Source: Roseomonas haemaphysalidis (GTDB lineage Bacteria > Pseudomonadota > Alphaproteobacteria > Acetobacterales > Acetobacteraceae). From it: a stretch of DNA of 64,000 nt. Below, in pieces: positions 20,370 through 30,729 of this stretch. Position numbers and translations under genes: made by a program. Positions within the stretch are counted from its first letter, which is position 1, and every line of letters begins with the position of its first letter. The stretch lies in the NCBI RefSeq assembly GCF_017355405.1, contig NZ_CP061177.1, positions 1,135,001-1,199,000 of the forward strand. Reading direction: 5' to 3'. The notes beneath the pieces were generated by a model, which was not told the DNA's origin, searched no databases, and saw only the letters and a list, made by a program, of their open reading frames with translations.

Positions 20370-21917
20370 TCACCCCGGATCGACGATCCCTTCCAGCCCC
20401 AGCGTCGCCGCCAGCGCCTCCACCCGGCGCTGCACGCTGTCGCCGGCGAAGACGCCACCGCCCGCCAGGCGCAGGGTCAGCGTCGCGCCCGAAACGGAGA
20501 GCGAGGTACGGGACAGCAGGGTGGGGGTGCCGCCGGACAGGGTATAGGCCAGCCGCAGCACCGCCCCCAGCATCTCGGCCCGGCGCATGGCGGCCGAATC
20601 CAGCAGCATCCGGGCGCTGGCCAGCCAGGGCGCGTCGGCTTCCGGCTCGTAGCGCAGCGCCACGGCCAGGGCGAGAAAGGCGCGCTCATGGTGGTCCAGG
20701 CCGATGCCGGGCTGGCGCAGCACGCGCAGAAAGGACTGTTCGGCGCGGTAGTCGGGGTGGTCGTGGCTGCCGATGTCGGACAGCCAGCAGGCGGCCTCGC
20801 GCAGCGCGGTGGCGGCGGGGTTTTCCTGGCCCCACAGGGGGGCGGTCCAGTCCACCAGGGCCTGGGGCATGGCGGTGTCGCGGCCATAGCGCTCGGCCAT
20901 CTCGCGGCCGGCGGCCAGCAGGGGGTCCTGCTCGCGCACCGCGGGGGGCAGCAGGCGGGCGTACCAGCCTTCGCGCAGGCCGTTGGCGCTGAACACCACG
21001 CGGCGCGCGCCGGTGGCGCGCAGCAGGCGGCGCAGCGCCACGGCCGCGAAGGGCAGGTCCTGAAGGCGCTTGGAAGGTGCGCCGGGAATGCGTTCCAGCG
21101 TGCGGCGGGTAGCGGCCATCACCAGCCCGCACAGGTCGCGCGCTTCTTCCCGCCGCAGCACGTAGTGGTGCACGATGGACAGCGGGTAGGCGGTCTGGGC
21201 GATGTGGATCTTGGCCAGGGCCCGCCAAGCGCCGCCGACCAAATAGAGGTCACGGTCCTTTCCGTTGGGCAACCAGGGCACGCCGGCCAGCTCGGCTTCC
21301 GCGATGCCGCGCGCCCGGGTCACGTCGCCGCCCGCGCGGTCGGACAGCCGGATGGCGCCCAGCGGCAGCGAGGTCATGCGCCCCGGCGCGCCCTGGTTCA
21401 GCTCCACCAGCTCCAGCGAGCCGCCGCCGAGGTCGCCCAGGATGCCGTCGGCGCTGGGAAAGCCCATCAGCACGCCCTCGGCCGACAGCCGCGCCTCCTG
21501 CTCGCCTTCCAGGATGGTGATGGGCACGCCGGGCATGGCATCGCGCAGCGCTTGCGCGAAGGCGGGGCCGTTGGAGGCGTCGCGCACGGCGGCGGTGGCC
21601 AGCACCTCGATCGGGTCGGCGCCCATGGCGCGCGCCACGGCGTGGTAGCGCGCCATGACGGTGACGGCCTGGGGCAGCGCTTCCTCGTTCAGCCGGCCGG
21701 TGGTTTGCAGCCCGCGCCCCAGGCCGAGCACCGCCTTTTCGTTGAAGATGGCCAGCGGATTGCGCCCGCGCCCTTCGAACACCACCAGCCGCACCGAGTT
21801 GGAGCCGAGATCGACCACGCCGCAGCGCGGGATCGGGCCGGGAGGGGGCGGAGTGGCGGCGTCCGGCAGGGTCAAGCGCGAAATCCTTGCAACGTGAGAA
21901 GCGGCGGCGGCACGCAT
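20370..21917 (-). CDS. ppx: Exopolyphosphatase / GppA-type phosphatase
   Basis: 515 aa Ppx/GppA protein that removes phosphate from polyphosphate or pppGpp. The ASKHA phosphate-binding loop (VVDLGSNSVRLVV) is near residue 28, and the second motif GDLGGGSLEL near 160. It is last of the minus-strand group DUF2066-perM-hdaA-ppk-ppx, so it pairs functionally with polyphosphate kinase. The gap to ppk is filled by family B element B2. The ATG at 21,917 gives a 25-residue leader before the conserved domain; a later start cannot be excluded. The stop codon borders A2. Confidence 0.92.
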   Translation of the reverse strand: MRAAAASHVARISRLTLPDAATPPPPGPIPRCGVVDLGSNSVRLVVFEGRGRNPLAIFNEKAVLGLGRGLQTTGRLNEEALPQAVTVMARYHAVARAMGADPIEVLATAAVRDASNGPAFAQALRDAMPGVPITILEGEQEARLSAEGVLMGFPSADGILGDLGGGSLELVELNQGAPGRMTSLPLGAIRLSDRAGGDVTRARGIAEAELAGVPWLPNGKDRDLYLVGGAWRALAKIHIAQTAYPLSIVHHYVLRREEARDLCGLVMAATRRTLERIPGAPSKRLQDLPFAAVALRRLLRATGARRVVFSANGLREGWYARLLPPAVREQDPLLAAGREMAERYGRDTAMPQALVDWTAPLWGQENPAATALREAACWLSDIGSHDHPDYRAEQSFLRVLRQPGIGLDHHERAFLALAVALRYEPEADAPWLASARMLLDSAAMRRAEMLGAVLRLAYTLSGGTPTLLSRTSLSVSGATLTLRLAGGGVFAGDSVQRRVEALAATLGLEGIVDPG

Positions 21918-21968
21918 GAAGCATGCGGCCGCCGGCAGGGCCAGACCAGGGCTTGGCCTTGCGGGTAA

Positions 21969-22093
21969 CGGGCAAGGCCGGGGAAAGAATTCCCCGGACC
22001 GCATCTTTTTTCTGATTCCCATCCGGGGCCGGCCGTGGCGCCGGAAAGAAGCTGGGCGGTCGGGGGGATTCCTGTCCCCGACCGTTTGCCCGC
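21969..22093. repeat. Family B element, copy B2, inside the ppk-ppx unit
   Basis: Left palindrome at 21,978-21,997 (CCGGGG around AGAATTC) and right palindrome at 22,058-22,083 (GGTCGGGG...CCCCGACC). Outer inverted ends are CGGGCAA and TTGCCCG. The left arm continues GACCGCATCTTTTTTCTG. It separates two co-directional, functionally linked genes and ends 2 bp before the ppk stop. Confidence 0.8.
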
Positions 22094-22095
22094 CT

Positions 22096-24333
22096 TCAGT
22101 CCTGCGCCACCCGGTCCTGCCGCCGCCGCGCCGGCCCCCGGCGGGGCGCGCGGTGCAGCGCGCTGCCGCGCCCGGACAGCGAGGGGTTGGTCATGAAGTA
22201 GTCATGCGCCGAGATCGGCGTGTCCCCCGCCTTCAGCCGGCGCCAGGAGCCGTCGGCGCGCAGCTGCCAGGACTGCGCGGTGTCCTTGAGGTTGACCACC
22301 ATGATCTGGTCCAGAATCTGCGCGTGCACGGTGGGGTTCTCCACCGGCACCAGCGTTTCTACGCGCCAGTCCATGTTGCGCGCCATCCAGTCGGCGGAGC
22401 TGATGTAGACCCGGGCGCGGCGGGACGGCAGGCGGTGGCCGTTGCCGAAGACCAGGATGCGGCTGTGTTCCAGAAAGCGGCCGATGATGGTCTTGACCCG
22501 GATGTTCTCCGACAGCCCGGGCACCCCCGGCCGCAGGCAGCAGATGCCGCGGATGATGCACTCCACCTTCACGCCCGCGGCGCTGGCGCGGTACAGCGCG
22601 TCGATCAGCGCCTCGTCCACCAGCGAGTTCATCTTCAGCCAGATGCCGGCCGGCTTGCCTTCGGCGGCGAAGGCGATCTCCTGCTCGATCATCGCCATCA
22701 GCGAGGCACGGATGGTCAGCGGCGCGAAGGCGAGGCCTTCCATGGTTTCCGGCCGGGCATAGCCGGTCATGTAGTTGAACAGCTTCTGCGCGTCCCGCGT
22801 CAGCGCCGGGTCGGTCGTGAAGAAGCTGATGTCGGTGTACACGCGCGCCGTGATGGGGTGGTAGTTGCCCGTGCCGAAATGCGCGTAGGAGCGCAGCCCC
22901 TGGCCTTCGCGCCGCACCACCAGCGACATCTTGGCGTGGGTCTTCAGGTCCACGAAGCCATAGACCACCTGCACGCCGGCCGCTTCCAGCTCACGCGACA
23001 GCGCGATGTTGCGCTCTTCGTCGAAGCGGGCCTTCAGCTCCACCATGGCGGTGACGGACTTGCCCATGTCGGCCGCCTCGATCAGCGCGCGGGTGATCGG
23101 GCTGTCGCGGGAGGTGCGGTACAGCGTCTGCTTGATGGCCACCACGCTGGGGTCGCGCGCCGCCTGGCGCAGGAACTGCACCACCACGTCGAAGGATTCA
23201 TAGGGGTGGTGGACCACGATGTCCTTGGCGCGGATGGCGGCGAAGCAGTCGCCGCCGAAATCCAGGATGCGCTCGGGGAAGCGTGGCGTGTAGGGCGTGA
23301 ACAAGAGGTCCGGCCGGTCGTCGACGATGAGCTGCCGCAGGTCGGCCATGCCCAAAAGGCCATCGACCATGAACAGCTCGGCGCGCGGCGCGTCCAGCTC
23401 CTCGGCCACGAAGTCCACCAGGTCGGCGGTCATGCGGGCATCCACGGCGAGCTGGATGGCGCGGCCGCGCCGGCGGCGCTTCAGCGCGGTCTCGTAGGAG
23501 CGGACGAGGTCCTCGGCTTCTTCCTCGAACTCCACGCCGGTGTCGCGGATGATGCGGAACAGGCCCTGCTCGGCATTGATGTAGCCGGGGAACAGCCGGT
23601 GCAGGAACAGGCTGATCAGGTCTTCCAGCAGCACAAAGCGGATCGGCCCCGTGCCGACGGTGAAGCCGGGGCTGCCGGGCTGCGCCGTGTCCTCGGCCGC
23701 CGGCAGGCGGATAAAGCGCTCGATCTGCGGCGGCACGGGCAGCAGGGCGCGCATGGTGCCGCCATCCTCCTCGCGCACCAGCTTCAGCACCATGCACAGC
23801 GCCAGGTTGGCGATGAACGGGAAGGGGTGCGCCGGGTCCACCGCCAGCGGCGTCAGCACGGGAAACACCCGCTCCAGGAACCACACCTCCAGCCAGCGGC
23901 GGTCGGCTTCCGACAGCTCCTCCACGGCGGCGACGCTGACGCCGGCCTCGCGCAGGTCGCCGCGCAGCTGCCGCCAGGCGGCGTGCTGCTCCTCGATCAG
24001 GGCGGCGGCGCGGGCATGGATGGCCACCAGCTGCTGCCCCGGCGTCAGCCCGTCCGGCGAGGAGGGCGCGATGCCCGCGCGCTCCTGCCCCACCAGCCCC
24101 GCGACGCGCACGGAATAGAACTCGTCCAGGTTGGAGGCCGAGATGGCGACAAAGCGCAGCCGCTCCAGCAGCGGGTGCTTGGGGTTTTCCGCCTCCTCCA
24201 GCACGCGGGCGTTGAAGTCCAGCCAGGACAGCTCGCGGTTGATGAAGCGGGCGGGGCTGTCGGGGGCGATGCCAGGCTCGCGCGGGGCGGCGGCTTCGGC
24301 GGTGTCGGTGGGCAGGCTGGGTGCGGCGTCCAT
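22096..24333 (-). CDS. ppk1: Polyphosphate kinase 1
   Basis: 745 aa. Makes long-chain polyphosphate from ATP. The N domain begins with [19 protein letters not shown]. The phosphorylated His is expected in the KTHAK motif (His466), followed by HFGTGNYHP and the C-terminal [12 protein letters not shown] box with its nearby VEN segment. The length is normal, and the C-terminus ends in a basic Arg-rich tail. It starts 9 bp after hdaA and is separated from ppx by the B2 repeat. Confidence 0.97.
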   Translation of the reverse strand: MDAAPSLPTDTAEAAAPREPGIAPDSPARFINRELSWLDFNARVLEEAENPKHPLLERLRFVAISASNLDEFYSVRVAGLVGQERAGIAPSSPDGLTPGQQLVAIHARAAALIEEQHAAWRQLRGDLREAGVSVAAVEELSEADRRWLEVWFLERVFPVLTPLAVDPAHPFPFIANLALCMVLKLVREEDGGTMRALLPVPPQIERFIRLPAAEDTAQPGSPGFTVGTGPIRFVLLEDLISLFLHRLFPGYINAEQGLFRIIRDTGVEFEEEAEDLVRSYETALKRRRRGRAIQLAVDARMTADLVDFVAEELDAPRAELFMVDGLLGMADLRQLIVDDRPDLLFTPYTPRFPERILDFGGDCFAAIRAKDIVVHHPYESFDVVVQFLRQAARDPSVVAIKQTLYRTSRDSPITRALIEAADMGKSVTAMVELKARFDEERNIALSRELEAAGVQVVYGFVDLKTHAKMSLVVRREGQGLRSYAHFGTGNYHPITARVYTDISFFTTDPALTRDAQKLFNYMTGYARPETMEGLAFAPLTIRASLMAMIEQEIAFAAEGKPAGIWLKMNSLVDEALIDALYRASAAGVKVECIIRGICCLRPGVPGLSENIRVKTIIGRFLEHSRILVFGNGHRLPSRRARVYISSADWMARNMDWRVETLVPVENPTVHAQILDQIMVVNLKDTAQSWQLRADGSWRRLKAGDTPISAHDYFMTNPSLSGRGSALHRAPRRGPARRRQDRVAQD

Positions 24334-24342
24334 CCGCCCAGC

Positions 24343-25098
24343 CTACAGCAAGGCGGGCAGCGGGGGGGAGGGTGCCAGGCCCGCCCCGGACGAAACATCA
24401 TGGATCGTTAACGCTTCGCCCTCGGCCAGCAGGGCGTCGCCCGGCGGGCCGAAGCCCGGCCAGTCGGCCAGCGCCGCCCGCGCCAGGGGGCGGGTCACGG
24501 CGCCGCCGGCGGCCAGCGCCGCGCGGTCCAGCCGTGCCGCCGCCTCGGCGATCGCCGCCGCCTCGCGCGGCAGGCGGGCCAGCAGCCAGTCGCGCACCGC
24601 TTCCGGCACCAGGAGCTGGCGTTCCGCGAAGTCGCGCGCCAGCAGCGTGGCCAGCAGCGGGTCGGAGGGTTCCGCGATGCCCACGGCGGCGGTGGCGCGC
24701 AGCCGGCTGGCAAGGTCGGGCAGCAGCACCGGCCAGCGGGCGGGGGGCGCGCGGCCGACCAGCAGCAGCGGCAGGCCGGCGCTGGCGCAGGCGTTGATCA
24801 GGTGAAACAGCGCCGCCTCGTCCATCACGCCGTCGGCGTCGTCCAGCGCGGTGGGCGCGGGCTCGGGCACGCCCAGCAGCGCCGGGCCGTGCAGCACCCG
24901 CCAGCCCCGCGCGCCCGCCGCCTGGCGCAGCAGGTGCGACTTGCCCACGCCCGCCGGGCCGAACAGCGCCAGCCGGTGGGCGGGCCAGGATTCCACGCGG
25001 CCGAGCCAGGCCATCGCCTCGGCATTGGAGGCATCCGGCAGGACCTCGCCGGCGAAGCTTTGCGGCAGGTCCAGCGGCAGGGCGAGCTGGCGTGGCAC
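24343..25098 (-). CDS. hdaA: HdaA/Hda-like DnaA regulatory inactivator
   Basis: 251 aa AAA+ DnaA-like protein. The N-terminus QLALPLD (residues 4-10) matches the beta-clamp-binding motif of Hda. Walker A is GPAGVGKS (47-54) and a DDAD Walker B is near residue 87. Hda/HdaA binds the sliding clamp and stimulates ATP hydrolysis by DnaA, limiting re-initiation. A GTG start at 25,098 is needed to keep the clamp motif; it lies 2 bp after the perM stop. The order perM-hdaA-ppk matches other alphaproteobacteria. Confidence 0.9.
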   Translation of the reverse strand: MPRQLALPLDLPQSFAGEVLPDASNAEAMAWLGRVESWPAHRLALFGPAGVGKSHLLRQAAGARGWRVLHGPALLGVPEPAPTALDDADGVMDEAALFHLINACASAGLPLLLVGRAPPARWPVLLPDLASRLRATAAVGIAEPSDPLLATLLARDFAERQLLVPEAVRDWLLARLPREAAAIAEAAARLDRAALAAGGAVTRPLARAALADWPGFGPPGDALLAEGEALTIHDVSSGAGLAPSPPLPALL

Positions 25099-25100
25099 CG

Positions 25101-26315
25101 TCAGAGCCCGGTGCGGGGCGGGTCGAGGTAGAGCGGGCTTTCCAGGTAGCGGCGCAGCCAGTAGCGGGCCAGCACGCCGATCACGGCGGCCATGGGCACC
25201 GCCAGCAGCACGCCCAGGAACCCGAAGGCGACGCCGCCCGCGAACAGCGCGAAGATCACCCACACCGCGTGCAGCTCCACCCGGTCGCCCAGCAGGCGGG
25301 GGTAGATGATGTAGCCTTCCACGATCTGCCCGGTGACGAACACGGCGGCGACCATGCCGACGCCTTCCCAGGTGCCGAACTGCCCCAGCGCCAGGAGCAG
25401 CGCCGTGCCGAGCCCGGTCATGGAGCCGACATAGGGGATGAAGGACAGCACGCCCGAGGCGATGCCCAGGATCAGCCCCAGCTCCAGCCCCACCGCCGAC
25501 AGGCCAATGGCGTAGTAGACGCACAGCAGCGCGCAGCACAGCAACTGCCCGCGCAGCCAGGCGGACAGCACCCGGTCCGTGTCGTGCGCCAGTTGCCGCA
25601 GCGTGCCGGCGTAGCGGCGCGGCAGCCAGCTTTCCACCCGCCGCAGGATGCGCGGCCAGTCGCGCAACAGGTAGAAGCCCACCACCGGCGTCACCACCAC
25701 CAGCGTGAACACCGACAGCAGCGCGTAGCCGCCGCCGATCAGCCGCGTCGCGGCGGTGCCCAGAAAGGCCAGGATGGCGCCCACCTGGCTGACGGCCAGG
25801 TCGCGCAGCCGCGTGTCCATGACCTCGGGGCCGAGCCGTTCCTCCAGCGCCGCCAGCCCGTCCTGCACGGCGGTGCCGATGCTGGCCACGTAGCTGGGCA
25901 GCCGGGCCAGCAGGGTGCCCACCTGGGCAATCAGCAGCGGGTACAGCAGCAGCACCACCAGCAGCGCCGCCGCCATCATGCCGCCCAGCAGCAGCAGGGC
26001 GGCCAGCCCGCGCGGCATGCCCATGCGGGTCAGCCGCGTGGCCACCGGGTCCAGGAAATAGGCGATGCAGCCGGCCAGCACGAAGGGGGTCAGGATGGCC
26101 GAGAACAGCCACAGCAGCAGCAGCGTGGTCGCCGCCAGCCCCAGCACCAGCCCGATGCGCTGCCCCCGCGTGGCCGTGCGCGGCCCGGGCGACAGCGGCC
26201 CGGGTGCCAGCGGCGGCAGGCGCGGCTCGCCCCGCGCGGCGCGCGGCGGGGGGGCGGCGGTGCCGGGCCTCAAGGCCGGTGGCGGGGCGGTTTCGGACGG
26301 CATGCGGTGCAACAT
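25101..26315 (-). CDS. AI-2E/PerM-family transporter
   Basis: 404 aa membrane protein with a Pro/Ala-rich cytosolic N-tail (residues about 1-50). Eight or so helices follow, with the family's C-terminal PYVGSMTGL and EGYIIYPRLLGDRVELH motifs. Members export small molecules or ions; the PerM branch is uncharacterised in most bacteria. It is next to hdaA (2-bp gap) and 67 bp below DUF2066. ATG at 26,315 was used because GGAAAAGG lies close upstream; an in-frame ATG at 26,303 is the alternative. A second, shorter paralogue is at 34,920-35,951. Confidence 0.88.
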   Translation of the reverse strand: MLHRMPSETAPPPALRPGTAAPPPRAARGEPRLPPLAPGPLSPGPRTATRGQRIGLVLGLAATTLLLLWLFSAILTPFVLAGCIAYFLDPVATRLTRMGMPRGLAALLLLGGMMAAALLVVLLLYPLLIAQVGTLLARLPSYVASIGTAVQDGLAALEERLGPEVMDTRLRDLAVSQVGAILAFLGTAATRLIGGGYALLSVFTLVVVTPVVGFYLLRDWPRILRRVESWLPRRYAGTLRQLAHDTDRVLSAWLRGQLLCCALLCVYYAIGLSAVGLELGLILGIASGVLSFIPYVGSMTGLGTALLLALGQFGTWEGVGMVAAVFVTGQIVEGYIIYPRLLGDRVELHAVWVIFALFAGGVAFGFLGVLLAVPMAAVIGVLARYWLRRYLESPLYLDPPRTGL

Positions 26316-26382
26316 AGCCTTTTCCGCGTCGTGGCCGAAACCTTCGCCGTGGCGGCGGAAGGGAATGTCCCCCCCCCGCCGG

Positions 26383-27192
26383 TCAGACGCGCCCGGCCAG
26401 CCCCAGCAGCCACGGCGCGTTGGCCGCGGCCACCGGCGTGGCCACGCCCGGGGTGCCGCCAAAGCGCACCGGGGCCGCCAGCCCGCCGCCGCTGGCGGGG
26501 GCGATGCCGCCGGTCTGCTGCAAAACGATGCCCTCGCTGGCCAGCACCTGCGCTGCCTCGGCCGGCGCGCCGCGCAGGCCGAGGCGCAGGCGCGCGCCGT
26601 CCACCGCGATGGCCAGGATGTCCACGGATGCGACGGCCGGGCTGCTCAGCAGGCGGCGCCGCAGGTCCAGCCATTCGGCCAGCCCGCCGAACTGCGTCAC
26701 GCTTTCCACAAAGGCGCTGGCCGGGTTGAAGGCCCCGCCGTTGGTGCGCGCGGCGAGGCCGGGCGGCACGATGGGCGGCGCGGCGTCGTTGACCGGGCCG
26801 GATGGCGCGGCGCCGGCCTGGGCGGTGCCCGCCGTGCCCGCGCTGATGCCGGCGAAGCTGGCCACCCGGCGCGGGTTGAAGTTGACCGTGAGCCGCCCGG
26901 TGTAGCCGCTGCGGGTGGAGCGTTCCTGCTCCACGATGATGCTGTCCACCATGCTCTCGATCTGGGAGTCGGAGGCACTGCGGCTGAAGCCCAGCTCGCT
27001 CGCCATCTTGCCGTAGGCCTGGCGCTGGGCGGCGGTGAGCGCCTGGGTGCGGGCCACCACGGCGTTCTCCGCCGTGGTTTCCACCGTCACGCCGCGCTGG
27101 GTGAATCCGCTGTCCTGCGCCCCGGCTGCCATGGGCAGTCCGAGCAGCCCTGTGATGACAGCAGTTGCGGCCAGCCGCCGAAAATGTTGCAT
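26383..27192 (-). CDS. DUF2066 periplasmic protein
   Basis: 269 aa with a signal peptide ending around AAGAQ (residue 25). It matches DUF2066, an uncharacterised secreted family ([21 protein letters not shown]). It sits at the head of the perM-hdaA-ppk-ppx unit and is divergent from purM, the usual alphaproteobacterial arrangement. An AAGGGGG ribosome site lies just upstream of the ATG. The 77 bp between the two divergent starts must hold both promoters; I could not assign them. Confidence 0.82.
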   Translation of the reverse strand: MQHFRRLAATAVITGLLGLPMAAGAQDSGFTQRGVTVETTAENAVVARTQALTAAQRQAYGKMASELGFSRSASDSQIESMVDSIIVEQERSTRSGYTGRLTVNFNPRRVASFAGISAGTAGTAQAGAAPSGPVNDAAPPIVPPGLAARTNGGAFNPASAFVESVTQFGGLAEWLDLRRRLLSSPAVASVDILAIAVDGARLRLGLRGAPAEAAQVLASEGIVLQQTGGIAPASGGGLAAPVRFGGTPGVATPVAAANAPWLLGLAGRV

Positions 27193-27269
27193 TCCGCCCC
27201 CTTGGAAGACCTGGCCAGGACGGGGCGGTTGCCCCCTGGGTCTTTGCGCATAGCTTATCGGGCCCCTGC

Positions 27270-28340
27270 ATGACCAGTCTGACCTATCGCGACGCCGGCG
27301 TGGACATCGAAACGGGGGATGCCCTGGTGGATGCCATCAAGCCGCTGGCCAAGGCCACCCACCGCCCCGGCGTGATGGGCGGCCTCGGCGGCTTCGGCGC
27401 GTTGTTCGACCTCAAGGCGGCGGGCTACACCGACCCGGTGCTGGTGTCGGCCACCGATGGCGTCGGCACCAAGCTGCGGCTGGCGATCGACACCGGGCTG
27501 CACGACAAGGTGGGCATCGATCTGGTGGCCATGTGCGTCAACGACCTGGTGGTGCAGGGCGCCGAGCCGCTGTTCTTTCTGGATTACTTCGCCACCGGCA
27601 AGCTGGAGCTGGCGCAGGCGCGCGCCGTGATCTCCGGCATCGCCGAGGGCTGCCGCCTGGCCGGCTCCGCCCTGGTGGGCGGCGAAACGGCCGAGATGCC
27701 GGGCATGTATGCCAAGGACGACTACGACCTCGCCGGCTTCTCGGTGGGCGCCGCCGAGCGCGACCGGCTCTTGCCGCGGGACGACGTGCGGCCGGGCGAC
27801 GTGCTGCTGGGCCTCGCCTCCTCCGGCGTGCATTCCAACGGCTTCTCGCTGGTGCGCCGCATCCTGGCGGCGACCAACCAGGGGCACGACACCCCCGCGC
27901 CCTTCGCCACCGGGCTGAGCCTCGGCCACGCGCTGCTGGAGCCCACGCGGATCTACGTGAAGTCCGTGCTGGCGCTGCACAAGGCGCGCATCCTCAAGGC
28001 CGCCGCGCACATCACGGGCGGCGGCATCGTCGGCAACCTGCCGCGCGTGCTGCCCCAGGGCACCGTCGGCGTGGTGGACGCGGCGAGCTGGCACCCCGCC
28101 CCCGTCTTCGGCTGGCTGGCCCAGGCCGGCGGCGTGAAGCCGGACGAGATGCTGCGCGTGTTCAACTGCGGCATCGGCATGATCCTGGTGGTGGCGCCGG
28201 ACGAGGTGGAAACCGCCATCGCCCTGCTGACCGGCGAAGGCGAGGAGGTCAGCCGCATCGGCCACATCGCCGCCGGCACCGAGGGCGCCGAGCCGGTGGT
28301 GGACGTGCAGAACCTGTCCCCCCGCTGGCCGGTGGCATGA
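27270..28340 (+). CDS. purM: Phosphoribosylformylglycinamidine cyclo-ligase (AIR synthetase)
   Basis: 356 aa. Closes the imidazole ring in purine synthesis (FGAM + ATP to AIR). Motifs include [24 protein letters not shown] and [13 protein letters not shown]. It is translationally coupled to purN: the ATG of purN overlaps the purM TGA as ATGA at 28,337-28,340. Divergent from DUF2066. Confidence 0.97.
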   Translation: MTSLTYRDAGVDIETGDALVDAIKPLAKATHRPGVMGGLGGFGALFDLKAAGYTDPVLVSATDGVGTKLRLAIDTGLHDKVGIDLVAMCVNDLVVQGAEPLFFLDYFATGKLELAQARAVISGIAEGCRLAGSALVGGETAEMPGMYAKDDYDLAGFSVGAAERDRLLPRDDVRPGDVLLGLASSGVHSNGFSLVRRILAATNQGHDTPAPFATGLSLGHALLEPTRIYVKSVLALHKARILKAAAHITGGGIVGNLPRVLPQGTVGVVDAASWHPAPVFGWLAQAGGVKPDEMLRVFNCGIGMILVVAPDEVETAIALLTGEGEEVSRIGHIAAGTEGAEPVVDVQNLSPRWPVA

Positions 28341-28996
28341 GCCTGCCGCGCCGCCGCTGCGCGGTCCTGATCTCGGGCCGCGGCAGCAACATGGCGGCGC
28401 TGCTGGCCGCCGCCGCCAACCCGGCCTACCCGGCGGAGATCGTGCTGGTGCTGGCCAACAAGGCGGGCGCCGGCGGGCTGGCCCGCGCTGCCGAGGCCGG
28501 CATCCCCACCGCCATCGTGGAAAGCCGCCCCTTCGGCCGCGACCGCGCGGCGTTCGAGGCGGCGATGGAGGCGGAGCTCGCCCAGCACGGCGTGGAGCTG
28601 ATCGCGCTGGCCGGCTTCATGCGGGTGCTGACGGAAGGCTTCGTGTCCCGCTGGGCCGGGCGGATGGTCAACATCCACCCCTCCCTGCTGCCGTCCTTTC
28701 CCGGCGTGGACACCCATGCCCGCGCGCTGGCCGCCGGCGTGCGGCTGCATGGCTGCACCGTGCATCTGGTGACGCCCGGCGTGGACGAGGGGCCGATCAT
28801 CGCCCAGGCCGCCGTGCCCGTGCTGGCGGGGGATGACGAGCACAGCCTCGGCGCCCGCGTGCTGGAGCAGGAACACGCGCTCTACCCCGCCGCCCTGGCG
28901 CTGGTGGCACAGGGGCGGGTGCGGGTGGAGGGGGCGCGGGCGGTGGTCGCGGACCAGCCGGGGCCGGACGCGGCGGCGCTGCGCAACCCGGCCTAG
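28337..28996 (+). CDS. purN: Phosphoribosylglycinamide formyltransferase 1
   Basis: 219 aa folate-dependent GAR transformylase. It has the N-terminal LISGRGSNM loop, the catalytic Asn/His set in [12 protein letters not shown] and the Asp in GVDEGPII. It overlaps purM by 4 nt. Its TAG stop (28,994-28,996) overlaps the stop of the converging PQQ dehydrogenase gene by 2 bases, leaving no intergenic space and so no separate terminator. Confidence 0.97.
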   Translation: MSLPRRRCAVLISGRGSNMAALLAAAANPAYPAEIVLVLANKAGAGGLARAAEAGIPTAIVESRPFGRDRAAFEAAMEAELAQHGVELIALAGFMRVLTEGFVSRWAGRMVNIHPSLLPSFPGVDTHARALAAGVRLHGCTVHLVTPGVDEGPIIAQAAVPVLAGDDEHSLGARVLEQEHALYPAALALVAQGRVRVEGARAVVADQPGPDAAALRNPA

Positions 28997-30153
28997 CGGG
29001 CGGCCGCCGGCTCCAGCCGCAGCACGCGCCCGCGCGTTTCGTCGGTCAGCAGGTAGATCAGGCCGTCCGGCCCCTGCAGCACGTGGCGGAAGCGCAGCTC
29101 GCCCCACAGCAGCCGCTCCTCGCCGGTGATGCGGTCGCCCTCCGTGGACAGGCGGACCAAGCCGGGGGTGTTCAGGCTGGCCATGAACAGGCTGCCCTTC
29201 CAGGCGGGAAAGGCGTCGCCGTCATAGAAGTTGATGCCGGACGGGCTGACCGCCGGCTCCCAGTGCCGCAGCGGCTCCTCCATGTCGGGGCGGGAAGCGC
29301 CTTCGCCGATGCGGCTGCCGTCGTAGTCGGTGCCGTGCGTCACCACCGGCCAGCCGTAGTTCAGGCCGGGCTTCAGCAGATTCACCTCGTCGCCGCCGCG
29401 GGCGCCGAACTCGGCTTCCCACATCGCCCCGGTCCAGGGGTTGCGGGCCAGCCCCTGCGGGTTGCGGTGGCCGAAGGTGAAGATTTCCGGCCGCACCCCG
29501 GCGCGGCCCAGGAACGGGTTGCCCGCCGCCGGGCGCCCGTCGCGCTCCAACCGCAGCACCTTGCCGGCCAGATCGTCCAGCCGCTGCGCGCGGGGCTTGT
29601 CCTGCCGCTCGCCGGTGGACAGAAACAGCTTGCCGTCCGTGTCAAAGGCGATGCGGCAGCCATAGTGGTTGCGGCTGCCGCCGCGGTCCACCGGCAGGGC
29701 ATCCAGGATGGGCTGCGCGAAGTCCAGCCGGGAAGCGTCCTCGGCCAGCCGGGCGCGCACCAGCCGGGTGGCGGTGCCCCGCGCGGGGGCGGCCAGCAGC
29801 ACGGCCTGGCACAGGTAGAGCTCGCGCGTCGTGGCGAAGTCCGGTGCCGGCTGCACGTCCAGCAGCCCGCCCTGGCCGGCGGCCAGCACCTCCGGCACGT
29901 TGCCCAGCGGCGCCGACACCGTGCCGTCCCGCGCCACGAGGCGCAGGCGGCCCGGGCGCTCGGTCACCAGCAGGCGGCCATCGGGCAGAAAGGCGGCGCC
30001 CCAGGGCCGTTCCAGCCCGCCGGCGAAGGTGGACACGCGGAACGGCACGCTGGCCTGGCGCACCACCTCGCCCGTGCCGGCGACGCGCTGCGCCTGCGCC
30101 AGCGGGGCGCAGGCGGCCAGTGCCACCATGGCGAGCAGGGCGGCACGGCGCAT
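28993..30153 (-). CDS. PQQ-dependent aldose sugar dehydrogenase (soluble GdhB/YliI type)
   Basis: 386 aa six-bladed propeller enzyme with a signal peptide; the LAACA stretch might also be read as a lipobox. It oxidises aldoses in the periplasm using PQQ. Family motifs include [29 protein letters not shown] with the active-site His, and GHRNPQGLA. It begins 9 bp after trxA on the same strand. Its end overlaps purN's stop codon. No PQQ-synthesis genes are in the window. Confidence 0.88.
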   Translation of the reverse strand: MRRAALLAMVALAACAPLAQAQRVAGTGEVVRQASVPFRVSTFAGGLERPWGAAFLPDGRLLVTERPGRLRLVARDGTVSAPLGNVPEVLAAGQGGLLDVQPAPDFATTRELYLCQAVLLAAPARGTATRLVRARLAEDASRLDFAQPILDALPVDRGGSRNHYGCRIAFDTDGKLFLSTGERQDKPRAQRLDDLAGKVLRLERDGRPAAGNPFLGRAGVRPEIFTFGHRNPQGLARNPWTGAMWEAEFGARGGDEVNLLKPGLNYGWPVVTHGTDYDGSRIGEGASRPDMEEPLRHWEPAVSPSGINFYDGDAFPAWKGSLFMASLNTPGLVRLSTEGDRITGEERLLWGELRFRHVLQGPDGLIYLLTDETRGRVLRLEPAAAR

Positions 30154-30162
30154 GCGGCGCTG

Positions 30163-30495
30163 CTACTTCGCCAGCGCGCTGGCGATCCAGTCCTTGAGCT
30201 GGCTCTTGGGCAGCGCGCCGACCTTGGTCTCGACCGGCTTGCCGTCCTTGAACAGGATCATGGTCGGGATGCCGCGCACGGCGTAGTCGTTCGGCGTCAC
30301 CGGGTTCTCGTCGATGTTCACCTTGGCGATGGTCAGTTGACCCTCGTAGTCCTTGGCGATCTCGTCGAGAATCGGCGCCACCATGCGGCAGGGGCCGCAC
30401 CATTCGGCCCAGAAATCCACCAGCACGGGGCCGGTGGCCTGCAGCACGTCGGTCTTGAAGCTGTCGTCGCTGACGGGCTTGGTCAGGTCGCTCAT
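30163..30495 (-). CDS. trxA: Thioredoxin
   Basis: 110 aa with the redox site [11 protein letters not shown] and the cis-Pro loop GIPTMILF. Cytosolic disulfide reductase. An AAGGGA ribosome site lies upstream of the ATG. In many alphaproteobacteria trxA follows addA; here they are 23 kb apart and trxA heads a unit with the PQQ dehydrogenase gene. Divergent from rpe with 234 bp between starts. Confidence 0.97.
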   Translation of the reverse strand: MSDLTKPVSDDSFKTDVLQATGPVLVDFWAEWCGPCRMVAPILDEIAKDYEGQLTIAKVNIDENPVTPNDYAVRGIPTMILFKDGKPVETKVGALPKSQLKDWIASALAK

Positions 30496-30729
30496 GTGTT
30501 GTGTCCCTTGTTCTCGGGGCCGGGCCGGCCCGGCTTGCTCAGGGAACAGAGTCGTGTCGCGGCCCCCCCGGGTCAAGCGGTGGGGGCGCGGGATGGCCAC
30601 CGGCCGCCGGCGCCCCGCCGGATGCGCGGCCCGGATGCGGCGTGCCGGCGGGCATTCCGCCCCGCCGGAAGCCTTAAACACGGCCGGGGCTGCTTGTTCG
30701 GCACACGCACGGCGGGCATAAACCCCGGC

